DNA of 64,000 nucleotides from Thermodesulfovibrio yellowstonii DSM 11347. Its GTDB lineage: Bacteria; Nitrospirota; Thermodesulfovibrionia; Thermodesulfovibrionales; Thermodesulfovibrionaceae. The position numbers and the translations under genes were made by a program. This document shows, in pieces, positions 48,238 to 56,598 of this stretch (positions within the stretch are counted from its first letter, which is position 1; each line of letters begins with the position of its first letter). The stretch spans positions 1,478,001-1,542,000 of the forward strand of contig NC_011296.1 in assembly GCF_000020985.1 (NCBI RefSeq), read 5' to 3'. The notes below the pieces were generated by a model. The model was not told the origin of the DNA and made no database searches. It saw only the letters and a list, made by a program, of their open reading frames with translations.

Positions 48238-48981
48238 TCATTCATTATATTTTTTCATTAAAATTGAACCAATAAGAAAAAAGCAAAAACAGTAAAACAC
48301 TATAACAAACAAGGAAACTATTGCCTCCATATCCAAAAAATTTTTCCTTATTAGAATGTTTGTATGTGTTAAAGGCATTACATAAATAATTGGTTTAAAT
48401 ATCATCGGAATTCTATCAATAGAAAAAAAAGTTCCGCTGAAAAAAGCCATTGGCATTATAAAAAAATTAGAATAGGTAGCAGTATCTTCATGTGATTTTG
48501 TTATCATTCCTGTTATCACACCAAGACTGGCAAACATAAAACAGTTTAAAAGTAAAGTTATGACAAAAATCAGAGTTATTGCAAAACTTGATGGAACTAC
48601 GAAACCTACAGCAATTATAAGCAAAGATGCAAAAAGTCCCTTTACCATACCAGCCATAACCTCTCCTATCATTATTGAAGAAGGTTTTATCGGTGACTGA
48701 ATATAAACCTGAAATGTCTTAAAATAGAGCCTGCTAAGATTGAGCGAGCTTGCAACCCAAGAATATGAATTATTCATTGAACTCATAGCAACAAGCCCTG
48801 GCAGAAGAAATGTTAAATAATCAATCCCTTCACTCAATCTTACTGTTCTTCCTAAACCAAGTCCGAATGTAACAAGATAAATAATCGGTGACATCATTGC
48901 TGAGAAAATATATCCTAATCTCAGCAGTTTTCGTTTAAACTGAAGCATCTCTTTGAGGAAAACAGGATACCAGTTTATCAT
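48238..48981 (-). CDS. ABC-2 type permease (DrrB/NodJ-like)
   Basis: 247 residues with six TMs. The middle SLNLSRLYFKTFQVYIQSPIKPSSIMIGEVMAGMVKG is the ABC-2 signature. It exports a drug or lipid/polysaccharide with the ATPase encoded just upstream (4-base overlap at 48978-48981). The substrate is unknown. No ribosome binding site is needed if coupled. Third gene behind nrdJ on the same strand. Confidence 0.9.
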   Translation of the reverse strand: MINWYPVFLKEMLQFKRKLLRLGYIFSAMMSPIIYLVTFGLGLGRTVRLSEGIDYLTFLLPGLVAMSSMNNSYSWVASSLNLSRLYFKTFQVYIQSPIKPSSIMIGEVMAGMVKGLFASLLIIAVGFVVPSSFAITLIFVITLLLNCFMFASLGVITGMITKSHEDTATYSNFFIMPMAFFSGTFFSIDRIPMIFKPIIYVMPLTHTNILIRKNFLDMEAIVSLFVIVFYCFCFFLIGSILMKKYNE

Positions 48982-49829
48982 TGTTCTTCCTTAATCTCCT
49001 TAATCCTTTCTCCTGTTAGCTTCACAAACACATCTTCAAGATTGGATTTTCTAATCATCACTCCATCACTTCTCTGTCTTGCAATCTCATATGCCTGTTC
49101 TCTACTATGACATATTTCACTAATTAGCCTTCCTTCTTTATCAATAAACTCTACAACATATTCGCCAACATCTTTTTTAAGTTCTGCAGGGGTCCCGAGA
49201 GCAATTAATTTTCCGTGCGACAGAATCCCTACTCTATCGCACAGTGCTTCTGCTTCTTCAATGTAGTGTGTTGTAAGAAGCACTGTTCTGCCTTCAGTTT
49301 TTATTTTTCTTATGATCTGCCAGAGTTCCCTTCTTATATGAGGGTCAAGTCCTATAGATGGCTCATCAAGAAACAATACCTTTGGTTCAGGCAATAAAGC
49401 TCTTGCAAGAAGAGTTCTTCTTTGAAGTCCTCCTGAAAGAGTTGATACCACAGAGTACTTTTTCTCTGTAAGTTCCATAATCTTAAGTATTTCATCTATT
49501 TTCCTTTTCAAATCCCTGACTTTGTGAAGCATTCCGTAAATTAAAAGATTTTCATAGACCGTAAGTTCCCTTTCAAGATTGTTTTCCTGTGGCACAACCC
49601 CTATGATTTTTTTTATCTCAAAAGGGTTATTGATAACATCTACCTCATCAATAAAGCATGTTCCTTTATCAGGCTTTGTAAGAGTGGTGAGAATTTTTAC
49701 AGTAGTAGTCTTACCTGCACCATTGGGTCCGAGAAGTCCAAATATTTCACCTCTTTTTATATCAAAACTCAGTAAATCCAGTGCCTTTACTTTTCCATAA
49801 CTTTTTGAGATACTGTCAATCTTTATCAT
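48978..49829 (-). CDS. ABC transporter ATP-binding protein (DrrA-like)
   Basis: 283 residues. Walker A GPNGAGKTT (about 35-43), Q-loop PQENN, signature LSGGLQRR (about 135), Walker B VLFLDEPSIGLDPH, switch His TTHY. The C-terminal DUF4162-like tail (SNLEDVFVKLTGE) matches drug-export ATPases of the DrrA/CcmA type. The start overlaps the nrdJ stop by 4 bases (ATGA), so it is co-transcribed with ribonucleotide reductase, an odd pairing. Confidence 0.93.
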   Translation of the reverse strand: MIKIDSISKSYGKVKALDLLSFDIKRGEIFGLLGPNGAGKTTTVKILTTLTKPDKGTCFIDEVDVINNPFEIKKIIGVVPQENNLERELTVYENLLIYGMLHKVRDLKRKIDEILKIMELTEKKYSVVSTLSGGLQRRTLLARALLPEPKVLFLDEPSIGLDPHIRRELWQIIRKIKTEGRTVLLTTHYIEEAEALCDRVGILSHGKLIALGTPAELKKDVGEYVVEFIDKEGRLISEICHSREQAYEIARQRSDGVMIRKSNLEDVFVKLTGERIKEIKEEQ

Positions 49830-51580
49830 ACTGCATCATGAAGTTTTGTTATTCTTGGTGCTCTTCCTTTAACTTCGCAGCATTCTGCAAGATGAGCATC
49901 GCTTATTTTAAGAAGTGTTCCCCTTTTTGAGCCATATCTGAATATCGTAATTCCTTTAAGCCCCTTTTTATAGGCAAGAATAAATATTCTTGCGACATCT
50001 TCTTTTCTTGTTCTTTGAGAAAGATTGATTGTTTTTGATACGGCATTATCTGTATATTTCTGAAATGATGCTTGCATCTGAATATGCTCTTCAGGAGTGA
50101 TTTCAAGGGCTGTTTTAAAAAGTCTTTTTATTCTTAAAGGAACTTCTTTCATACCTCTAAGAGTTCCTTTTTGTCTGAGTTGATTTATAAAATCTTCACT
50201 GTAAAAGCCTTGTTTTTGTGCAATCTCTATAAGATATTTATTTATTATCTCAAACTCTGTATCAAGTATTCTCTGTTTGTAAGCAAGTAAAAAATATGGT
50301 TCTATTCCGCTTGAACAGTCTGCAATTATTGATATTGTTCCTGTTGGAGCAATCGTTGTTGTGGTAGCATTTCTCATTGGGATACCTTTTTTCTCCCATA
50401 CAGAACCCTTAAAATTAGGAAAAACACCTCTTTCTTGAGCAAGTTCCTGAGATGCTTTGTGAGACTTTTCACTGATAAATTGCATTACTTGTTCAGCTAA
50501 GGCAAGGGCTTTTTTATGATTATATGGGATTCCAAGCTCAACAAGGCAATCTGCCCAACCCATTATTCCAAGCCCTATTTTTCTGTTTCCTTTGTGCATT
50601 TTTTCAACTTCAGGTACAGGATAATGAGTAACATCAATTGCGTCATCAAGAAATCTCGTAGCTGTTTTTACATCATGCTCAAGCCTTTCAAAATCAATCT
50701 TACCTTCTTTAACATACTTTGATAAATTAAGTGAACCAAGAATGCATGCCTCATAGGGAAGTAGAGGCTGCTCTCCACAAGGATTTGTGCTATCTATCTG
50801 ACCAATATGCGGAGTTGGATTAGACCTGTTTATGGTATCTATAAAAATAACTCCTGGGTCCCCTGTTTCCCATGCAGACTCAACAATTTCATCAAAAATA
50901 TCTTTTGCTTTCACCTTTCTTACAACTTCTTTAGTTCGTGGATTTATCAACGGAAAATAATCATTTTTAAACAAAGCTTCCATAAATGAATCTGTAACAG
51001 CAACAGATATATTAAAGTTGCTAAGACTTTCTATCCTTTTAATTCTTATAAATTCAAAAATATCAGGGTGGTCAACTCTTAAAACTCCCATATTTGCTCC
51101 TCTTCTTGCTCCACCCTGCTTTATTATGTCTGAAGCCTTATCAAATATCTTCATAAATGAAACAGGACCGCTTGCAACTCCACCTGTGGAACGAACAACA
51201 TCACCCTTAGGCCTTAAACTGGAAAAATTAAATCCTGTTCCACCACCGCTTTGAAGAATTAATGCAGCATCCTTAAGTGTCTTAAAAATGGACTCTATTG
51301 AATCTTCTATGGGAAGGACAAAGCATGCAGCAAGCTGAGCTTTTGGTTTGCCTGCATTCATTAATGCAGGAGAATTAGGCAAAAATCTCAAGGAACTTAT
51401 AAGTTCATGAAACTTTTCTTCCCACTCAAAAGAATTTTTTTTATAAATCTTTTCTGCCTGAGCAATATAACTTGAGACTCTCTGAAAAAGTTGTTCAGGA
51501 TTTTCAATAGGTTCTCCTTTTTCATTTTTTAAGAGATACCTGATTTCAAGAACTGTTTTTGCTCTATCTGTAAAAATCAT
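49826..51580 (-). CDS. nrdJ: class II (B12-dependent) ribonucleotide reductase
   Basis: 584 residues. It makes deoxyribonucleotides with adenosylcobalamin and needs no oxygen. Key cysteines: the redox Cys in AACFVLPIEDS (about 91), the thiyl-radical Cys in STNPCGEQ (about 268) and its partner 11 residues on (YEACILGSLNL). Further motifs: ARRGANMGVL, FNISVAVTDSF, NATTTTIAPTGTISIIADCSSGIEP. The C-terminal CC (AECCEV) could be the shuttle pair. There is no N-terminal ATP cone, so allosteric activity control is absent. It is shorter than many NrdJ proteins but complete. Confidence 0.95.
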   Translation of the reverse strand: MIFTDRAKTVLEIRYLLKNEKGEPIENPEQLFQRVSSYIAQAEKIYKKNSFEWEEKFHELISSLRFLPNSPALMNAGKPKAQLAACFVLPIEDSIESIFKTLKDAALILQSGGGTGFNFSSLRPKGDVVRSTGGVASGPVSFMKIFDKASDIIKQGGARRGANMGVLRVDHPDIFEFIRIKRIESLSNFNISVAVTDSFMEALFKNDYFPLINPRTKEVVRKVKAKDIFDEIVESAWETGDPGVIFIDTINRSNPTPHIGQIDSTNPCGEQPLLPYEACILGSLNLSKYVKEGKIDFERLEHDVKTATRFLDDAIDVTHYPVPEVEKMHKGNRKIGLGIMGWADCLVELGIPYNHKKALALAEQVMQFISEKSHKASQELAQERGVFPNFKGSVWEKKGIPMRNATTTTIAPTGTISIIADCSSGIEPYFLLAYKQRILDTEFEIINKYLIEIAQKQGFYSEDFINQLRQKGTLRGMKEVPLRIKRLFKTALEITPEEHIQMQASFQKYTDNAVSKTINLSQRTRKEDVARIFILAYKKGLKGITIFRYGSKRGTLLKISDAHLAECCEVKGRAPRITKLHDAV

Positions 51581-51582
51581 TT

Positions 51583-51633
51583 ATTATAGTCTATCATATT
51601 AAGTTGCAACTTTAGGATATGAAAAATTAAAAT
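51583..51633. promoter_or_regulatory. compact divergent promoter of nrdJ and yacG
   Basis: The 58-bp gap between the two start codons has a palindrome AGTTGCAACT (51602-51611). Its TTGCAA can serve as -35 on both strands. Rightward it is 18 bases from TAAAAT (51628-51633), which ends 5 bases before the yacG ATG. Leftward it is 15 bases from TATAAT (51588-51583), 2 bases from the nrdJ ATG; a TATGAT at 51598-51593 is an alternative. Neither gene has a ribosome binding site. Confidence 0.45.
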
Positions 51634-51638
51634 TAAAC

Positions 51639-51857
51639 ATGAAAATTAAATGTCCTGTATGTGGAAAAGCTGTAGAATATGAAAACAATCCATGGAGACC
51701 TTTCTGTTCAAAAAATTGTAAAATTATTGACTTATGGAATTGGTTTCATGAGCACTATTCAATAAAAGTTGAGGAAGTTGATGAAAAAATAAATACAGAG
51801 GAGGAAAAAGATGATAAAAATAGCAGTATGTGGCGCAGCAGGAAGAATGGGCAGTAG
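51639..51857 (+). CDS. yacG: YacG-like zinc-finger protein (DNA gyrase inhibitor family)
   Basis: 72 residues. The YacG/DUF329 zinc finger C5-x2-C8-x14-C23-x3-C27 (CPVCG...CSKNC) followed by IIDLWNWFHEHY is the family pattern. E. coli YacG inhibits gyrase. Its tail is in a low-complexity Glu/Lys/Asp stretch and overlaps dapB by 47 bases, so the last residues may be dispensable. Confidence 0.87.
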   Translation: MKIKCPVCGKAVEYENNPWRPFCSKNCKIIDLWNWFHEHYSIKVEEVDEKINTEEEKDDKNSSMWRSRKNGQ

Positions 51858-52614
51858 AATAGTTGCCCTTTCAAGGGATTACCCTGAATTAAAACTCACT
51901 GGAGCTATAGAATCAAAAACAAATCCCAAGATAGGCACAGACGCCGGAATAATAGCTGGAATAGGAGAAATAGGTGTAAAAATAGATGATAGATTAGAAA
52001 AAGCTATTGACAATGCCGATGTAGTTATTAATTTCACATCTCCTGAAGCTACATTAGAGCATCTGGAAATAGTTAAAAAATTCAAAAAATCAATGGTCAT
52101 AGGAACAACTGGTTTTAGCAATGAACAGCTTTCTATTATTCAGAAAGCATCAAAGAAAATTCCTATAGTCTTATCTCCTAATATGAGCATAGGAGTGAAT
52201 CTTTTATTCAAAATCCTAAAAGATGTGGCAAAAGTTCTCGGAGACGACTATGATATTGAAATTGTTGAAGCGCATCACAGAATGAAAAAAGATGCACCAA
52301 GTGGAACTGCTATAAAAATGGCAAAAGTTATTGCTGAAGCATTGAATAGAAATTTTGATGAGGTGGCTGTATATGCAAGGAAAGGAATTATCGGAGAAAG
52401 AACAAAAAAAGAAATTGGAATCCAGACAGTCAGAGCAGGAGATATTGTTGGTGAACATACAGTTATTTTTGGAGGATTAGGAGAAAGAATTGAGATAATT
52501 CATAAAGCATCCAGCAGAGATACTTTCGCAAGAGGTGCTTTAAGAGCCGTTATATGGCTTTATGGAAAACCTGCAGGGTTTTATGACATGGGAGATGTTC
52601 TGGGAATTAAATAA
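51811..52614 (+). CDS. dapB: 4-hydroxy-tetrahydrodipicolinate reductase
   Basis: 267 residues. It reduces the DapA product in lysine and diaminopimelate synthesis. NAD(P)-binding GAAGRMGSRI (about 8-17), VVIGTTGF, and the catalytic motif EAHHRMKKDAPSGTA with His and Lys (about 152-166). GAGGAGG lies upstream of the ATG inside yacG. A terminator follows. Confidence 0.97.
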   Translation: MIKIAVCGAAGRMGSRIVALSRDYPELKLTGAIESKTNPKIGTDAGIIAGIGEIGVKIDDRLEKAIDNADVVINFTSPEATLEHLEIVKKFKKSMVIGTTGFSNEQLSIIQKASKKIPIVLSPNMSIGVNLLFKILKDVAKVLGDDYDIEIVEAHHRMKKDAPSGTAIKMAKVIAEALNRNFDEVAVYARKGIIGERTKKEIGIQTVRAGDIVGEHTVIFGGLGERIEIIHKASSRDTFARGALRAVIWLYGKPAGFYDMGDVLGIK

Positions 52615-52616
52615 AA

Positions 52617-52635
52617 GGGAGGGTTGTCCCCTCCC
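52617..52635. terminator. terminator between dapB and the ferritin-like gene
   Basis: GGGAGGG, loop TTGTC, CCCTCCC: a 7-bp GC stem between two convergent genes, flanked by AAAA upstream and AAATTT downstream. It probably serves both directions. Confidence 0.7.
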
Positions 52636-52639
52636 AAAT

Positions 52640-53125
52640 TTAGCCTTCAACAATTGAAAACTCTTTCCACATGAACCAATTGCCTGTATCCTTAAGGAAA
52701 TTGTAGGTTTCAGAAAAAATCTTGTGATGTTGTTCTTCCTCAAAAATTAATCTTTCAAAAAGCTTTTTTTCTTTTTCCGTATTAACTTCCTTCTGAACTT
52801 TTTTATAAAACTCTATCCCTTCCTTTTCCATCTCCATTGCAATTTTGAATGCTTCAAGGTCATCGCTCTGAGCTTTAATTCTTTCCATCATTTTGTCTTT
52901 CATATCTTCAAATATTGTTTTGACTGTTTTTATTGGATTAGCCTCTTTTATCGTAAGATCAAGTCCTTTAATAACTTCTTCAATCATTTTTATATGATTC
53001 TTCTCATCCTCTGCGATTGTAAGAAACATTTTTTTGCCAACAGGATGGGAAACTTTTTCAGATGCCTCTGTATAAAATTTTACGGCGTCTGTTTCCATCT
53101 TTAAGGCAATTTCAATGGATTTCAT
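52640..53125 (-). CDS. ferritin-like diiron protein (rubrerythrin domain)
   Basis: 161 residues. Two ferritin-like half repeats with diiron ligands are visible: ALKMETDAVKFYTEASE and EDEKNHIKMIEEV (E-x2-H), then AMEMEKEGIEFYKKVQ and FEEEQHHKIF. Rubrerythrin reduces hydrogen peroxide in anaerobes; here the rubredoxin domain is missing, but a separate rubredoxin gene lies directly upstream in the same direction. The pair likely works together. AGGAGG lies before the ATG. Confidence 0.9.
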   Translation of the reverse strand: MKSIEIALKMETDAVKFYTEASEKVSHPVGKKMFLTIAEDEKNHIKMIEEVIKGLDLTIKEANPIKTVKTIFEDMKDKMMERIKAQSDDLEAFKIAMEMEKEGIEFYKKVQKEVNTEKEKKLFERLIFEEEQHHKIFSETYNFLKDTGNWFMWKEFSIVEG

Positions 53126-53139
53126 GATATCCTCCTAAA

Positions 53140-53301
53140 TTATTCCTCTGGCTCAAACATATCTTTGGTAGCTCCACAAACTGGACAACTCCATGTATCT
53201 GGTAAATTTTCAAAAGCTGTTCCCGGAGCCACTCCATTGTCAGGATCACCCTGAGCCGGGTCATAAACATAACCACATACACTACATTTGTACTTTTTCA
53301 T
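53140..53301 (-). CDS. rubredoxin
   Basis: 53 residues, one Fe(Cys)4 domain: C6 and C9 ([10 protein letters not shown]) and C39 and C42 (CPVCGA), with the typical [20 protein letters not shown] between. It carries single electrons in the cytoplasm, probably to the ferritin-like protein encoded 14 bases downstream. GGGAGGATATT precedes the ATG at 53301. Confidence 0.97.
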   Translation of the reverse strand: MKKYKCSVCGYVYDPAQGDPDNGVAPGTAFENLPDTWSCPVCGATKDMFEPEE

Positions 53302-53382
53302 AATATCCTCCCTCTTTAATTAAAATTAAATTAGAATTATTATAAATTATTTCGCATCAATTTATCAAAAACTTCATCATGT

Positions 53383-53388
53383 TATAAT
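53383..53388 (+). promoter_or_regulatory. -10 box of the PBP gene, leaderless arrangement
   Basis: TATAAT ends 7 bases before the ATG at 53396; a second TATAAT overlaps it at 53388-53393. There is no Shine-Dalgarno site. Confidence 0.5.
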
Positions 53389-53395
53389 ATAATTT

Positions 53396-55606
53396 ATGAA
53401 ACTTAAGATAATCATAATTACCGTAATTGTAATGATTGCTTTTCTTGCGGGTGCAGGTTTTGCATTATTCAGAGATATTCCTTCAATAAAAGATTTTGAT
53501 AAAGTAAAAACTCCTCATGGAACAAAGGTTTATGCTGAAGATGGAACTTTAATTGGAGAGTTTAAAATTCAAAAAGGCATTTATATTCCCATAAAACAAA
53601 TACCAAAACATTTAATAGATGCGGTTATAGCAGTAGAAGACTCACGTTTTTGGAAACACAAAGGAATTGACTACATCGGAATAGGCAGAGCTCTAATTAC
53701 TGATGTTCTTCATATGCAACTTAAAGAAGGAGGAAGCACTATTACTCAGCAGCTTGCTAAAATAATGTTCCTCACTCCAGAGAAAACTATTTCAAGGAAA
53801 ATTAAAGAAGCCTATTTAGCAATGAAAATAGAAAAAGAGCTTAGCAAAGAAAAAATACTTGAACTTTATCTTAATAACGTTTATTTTGGGCATGGAGCTT
53901 ACGGAGTTGAAATGGCATCAAGAATTTATTTTGGTAAATCTATAACTCATATAACTCTTCCAGAGGCAGCTTTACTTGCAGGTTTAATAAGAGCTCCTAA
54001 TTCATACTCTCCTTATAATGATTTAGTTAAAGCAAAACAGAGACAGGAAATTGTTCTTGAAAGAATGGAAAAAGAAGAATTAATTACTCCTCAGGAAAGA
54101 AAAAGAGCTTCCTTACAAGCAATTCATTTAAGTTCGTTAAGGATTTCAACTGAAAACTATAACTACTTCCTTGAATATGTAAGAAAACAGCTTGAAGAAA
54201 CCTTTGACATAGAAAAAATTTATAAAGGCAACTTAAGAGTTTACACTACTCTTGATACCCATGCTCAGGTATCTGCACAAAGAGCATTACAGGAAGGGCT
54301 TAGAGATGTTGATAAAAGAAATGGGTGGAGAGGTCCTGTTGGGAAAATATCAATCAAAAATGAAGAAAAAGAAGAAAAAGTATCCTTTACTCCATCACAA
54401 GGAGATATTGCAAAAGGTGTGGTTTTATCGGTAACACCTAATCAAGCAATTATTAAGGCAAGAGGGTTAAAAGGTAAATTAAACTTACAAGATGCTCAAT
54501 GGGCAAATAAGGTAGTTGATTCTTCAGGTAAAATTAAAACATTCAAAAATTTTAAGCTTTCTGATATTCTGTCACCCGGTGATGTAATAATGGTCAGATT
54601 TAAATCTGTTGGTAAAGAAATCTTATTTTCTCTTGAACAGGAGCCCGAAATAGAAGGAGCATTGGTTGCAGTAGATCCTCAAACAGGTTATATAAGAGCA
54701 ATGGTTGGTGGATATAGTTTTCAAAGAGGAGAGTTCAACAGAGCAATTTATGCTAAAAGACAACCCGGAAGTTCTTTTAAACCTTTTGTATATGCCACAG
54801 CCATTGAAAAAGGATTTAAACCAGAGGATACTATAGTTGATGAGCCAATTAGTTATAAAACAGGACTTAAAGAATGGTCACCATCAAACTACGATGGAGA
54901 ATTCTGGGGAGAAATAACTTTAAGAAGAGCATTAGCTTTCTCAAGAAATGTTCCTACTGTAAGATTAGCTGAAATGATAGGAGTTGATTCAATAATAAAT
55001 CTTGCCAAAAGAGCAGGGATAACATCAGAAATGCCAGCAGACCTAACTATAGCGCTTGGTAGTCTAAGTGTATCACCATTGGAACTAACCTCGGCATTTG
55101 CCATATTCGCAAATGGAGGCAAAAAAATAAAACCTATAGCAATAAAATATGTAACTGATGCTTCAGGAAAGATTTTGCTTCAAAATGAACCTGAACTTCA
55201 GGATGTAATTTCACCTGAGGTTTCTTATACAGTCACTGATATGCTTAAAGATGTTATTAGTTACGGTACAGGAGCAAGAGCAAACATCGGAAGACCTGTA
55301 GCGGGAAAAACTGGAACGAGCAATGATTTTAAAGATGCATGGTTTATTGGTTATACTCCTCAACTTGTCGCAGGAGTCTGGGTTGGCTATGATGATATGA
55401 GAAAAAGTCTCGGACATGGAGAAGCAGGGGGAAGAGTATCTGCGCCAATATGGGCACAGTTTATGAAAGAAGCTCTCTCAAACAAAGAACCTCAGAATTT
55501 TACTTTATCGCCAGGCTCTGAAGAACCAAAAAATAATTTAAAAACTCCTGAATCATCTAAAAATCCTTCTAATCAAACGATTAATCCTATTGATAAAAGG
55601 AATTGA
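53396..55606 (+). CDS. class A penicillin-binding protein (PBP1a type)
   Basis: 736 residues. It builds and cross-links peptidoglycan. An N-terminal TM (about 5-24) is followed by a GT51 transglycosylase with the catalytic Glu E81 in AVEDSRFWKHKGID and GGSTITQQLAK (112-122). The transpeptidase has SxxK (GSSFKPF, about 459), SxN (SRN, about 517) and KTGTS (about 634). The Pro/Ser/Asn-rich tail (from about 700) is non-catalytic. Leaderless start. Its stop TGA lies just before panE. Confidence 0.96.
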   Translation: MKLKIIIITVIVMIAFLAGAGFALFRDIPSIKDFDKVKTPHGTKVYAEDGTLIGEFKIQKGIYIPIKQIPKHLIDAVIAVEDSRFWKHKGIDYIGIGRALITDVLHMQLKEGGSTITQQLAKIMFLTPEKTISRKIKEAYLAMKIEKELSKEKILELYLNNVYFGHGAYGVEMASRIYFGKSITHITLPEAALLAGLIRAPNSYSPYNDLVKAKQRQEIVLERMEKEELITPQERKRASLQAIHLSSLRISTENYNYFLEYVRKQLEETFDIEKIYKGNLRVYTTLDTHAQVSAQRALQEGLRDVDKRNGWRGPVGKISIKNEEKEEKVSFTPSQGDIAKGVVLSVTPNQAIIKARGLKGKLNLQDAQWANKVVDSSGKIKTFKNFKLSDILSPGDVIMVRFKSVGKEILFSLEQEPEIEGALVAVDPQTGYIRAMVGGYSFQRGEFNRAIYAKRQPGSSFKPFVYATAIEKGFKPEDTIVDEPISYKTGLKEWSPSNYDGEFWGEITLRRALAFSRNVPTVRLAEMIGVDSIINLAKRAGITSEMPADLTIALGSLSVSPLELTSAFAIFANGGKKIKPIAIKYVTDASGKILLQNEPELQDVISPEVSYTVTDMLKDVISYGTGARANIGRPVAGKTGTSNDFKDAWFIGYTPQLVAGVWVGYDDMRKSLGHGEAGGRVSAPIWAQFMKEALSNKEPQNFTLSPGSEEPKNNLKTPESSKNPSNQTINPIDKRN

Positions 55607-55608
55607 AT

Positions 55609-56547
55609 ATGAAAATACTGATTTTTGGATTGGGTGCATTAGGAACAGTTTTTGCCACTTCACTAAAGGCATCAGGCGAAACTGTTTTTGGAATAACAAA
55701 AGATAAATACATCGGAAAAATTAACAATAAAACATTAGAAATAAAAGGACTCTTCGGAGAAAAAAGAGCACAACTGGATAATATTTTTACAAGCTCTGAA
55801 CAAATTCAAGATAGAGATTTAGACCTCATCATTGTTTCAGTTAAAGCCTACGATACTGAGACTGTTATAAATCAAATTAAACACTTACTTGGGCAAAATA
55901 CTCTTGTTTTACTTGCACAGAATGGGTATGGAAATTATGAAATAGCAAGCTCAGTTATAGGTAAAGAAAGAGTTATACTTTCAAGAATAATATTCGGTGC
56001 AAAAATAGTTGAACCTGCAATAGCTGAAGTAACTGTTTTTGCTGATGATATTGTCATTGGACAACCTGACAATATGATTTCAGAAAAAAAATTAAATGAA
56101 ATTGCTGATATCTTCAATAAAGCAGGACTTCCTACAAGGGTATCTAAGGAGGTTTATGCAATACTTTGGGATAAAATTCTCTATAATTCAGCATTAAATC
56201 CCTTAGGAGCAATTCTTGAATGCAATTATGGTACACTTGCCAAACATGAAGAGACAAGAAAAATAATGAATAAAATAGTTGAAGAAATTTTCAATGTTGC
56301 AAAATTTAAGAAAATAAAACTTAACTGGGCAGATTATAAAGAATATCTTAATTACTTCTATGAGAAACTTGTTCCCCCAACAGCAAAACATTTTCCTTCA
56401 ATGTATTATGATATAAAAAACGGTAAAAAAACAGAGATAGATGCATTCAACGGAGCAATTGTAAAACTTGCAAAACAATGCAATTTATCCGTGCCTGTAA
56501 ATGAAACAATTACAAACCTTGTAAAGGTAAAAGAAAATCTTATATAA
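55609..56547 (+). CDS. panE: 2-dehydropantoate 2-reductase family protein
   Basis: 312 residues from ATG 55609 (AAAGGA upstream). A TTG two codons earlier overlaps the PBP stop and is unlikely. NADP-binding MKILIFGLGALGTVFA at the start, VSVKAYDT, AQNGYGN, and the C-terminal domain with the catalytic Lys (SKEVYAILWDKILYNSALNPLGAI) match ketopantoate reductase, needed for pantothenate and CoA. Paralogous reductases share these motifs, so the substrate is likely but not certain. Confidence 0.87.
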   Translation: MKILIFGLGALGTVFATSLKASGETVFGITKDKYIGKINNKTLEIKGLFGEKRAQLDNIFTSSEQIQDRDLDLIIVSVKAYDTETVINQIKHLLGQNTLVLLAQNGYGNYEIASSVIGKERVILSRIIFGAKIVEPAIAEVTVFADDIVIGQPDNMISEKKLNEIADIFNKAGLPTRVSKEVYAILWDKILYNSALNPLGAILECNYGTLAKHEETRKIMNKIVEEIFNVAKFKKIKLNWADYKEYLNYFYEKLVPPTAKHFPSMYYDIKNGKKTEIDAFNGAIVKLAKQCNLSVPVNETITNLVKVKENLI

Positions 56548-56598
56548 AAATAAATAAATTTTCTTTCCATCAAACCTTTTTTTGTGATAGATTATTAT

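Noticed and set aside
49083-49120. CHSREQ in the DrrA-like ATPase, thought to be another repeat-derived peptide
   Set aside because: The DNA shares only a short TGTCAT-like stretch and lacks the partner half, and the region fits the normal ATPase tail length.
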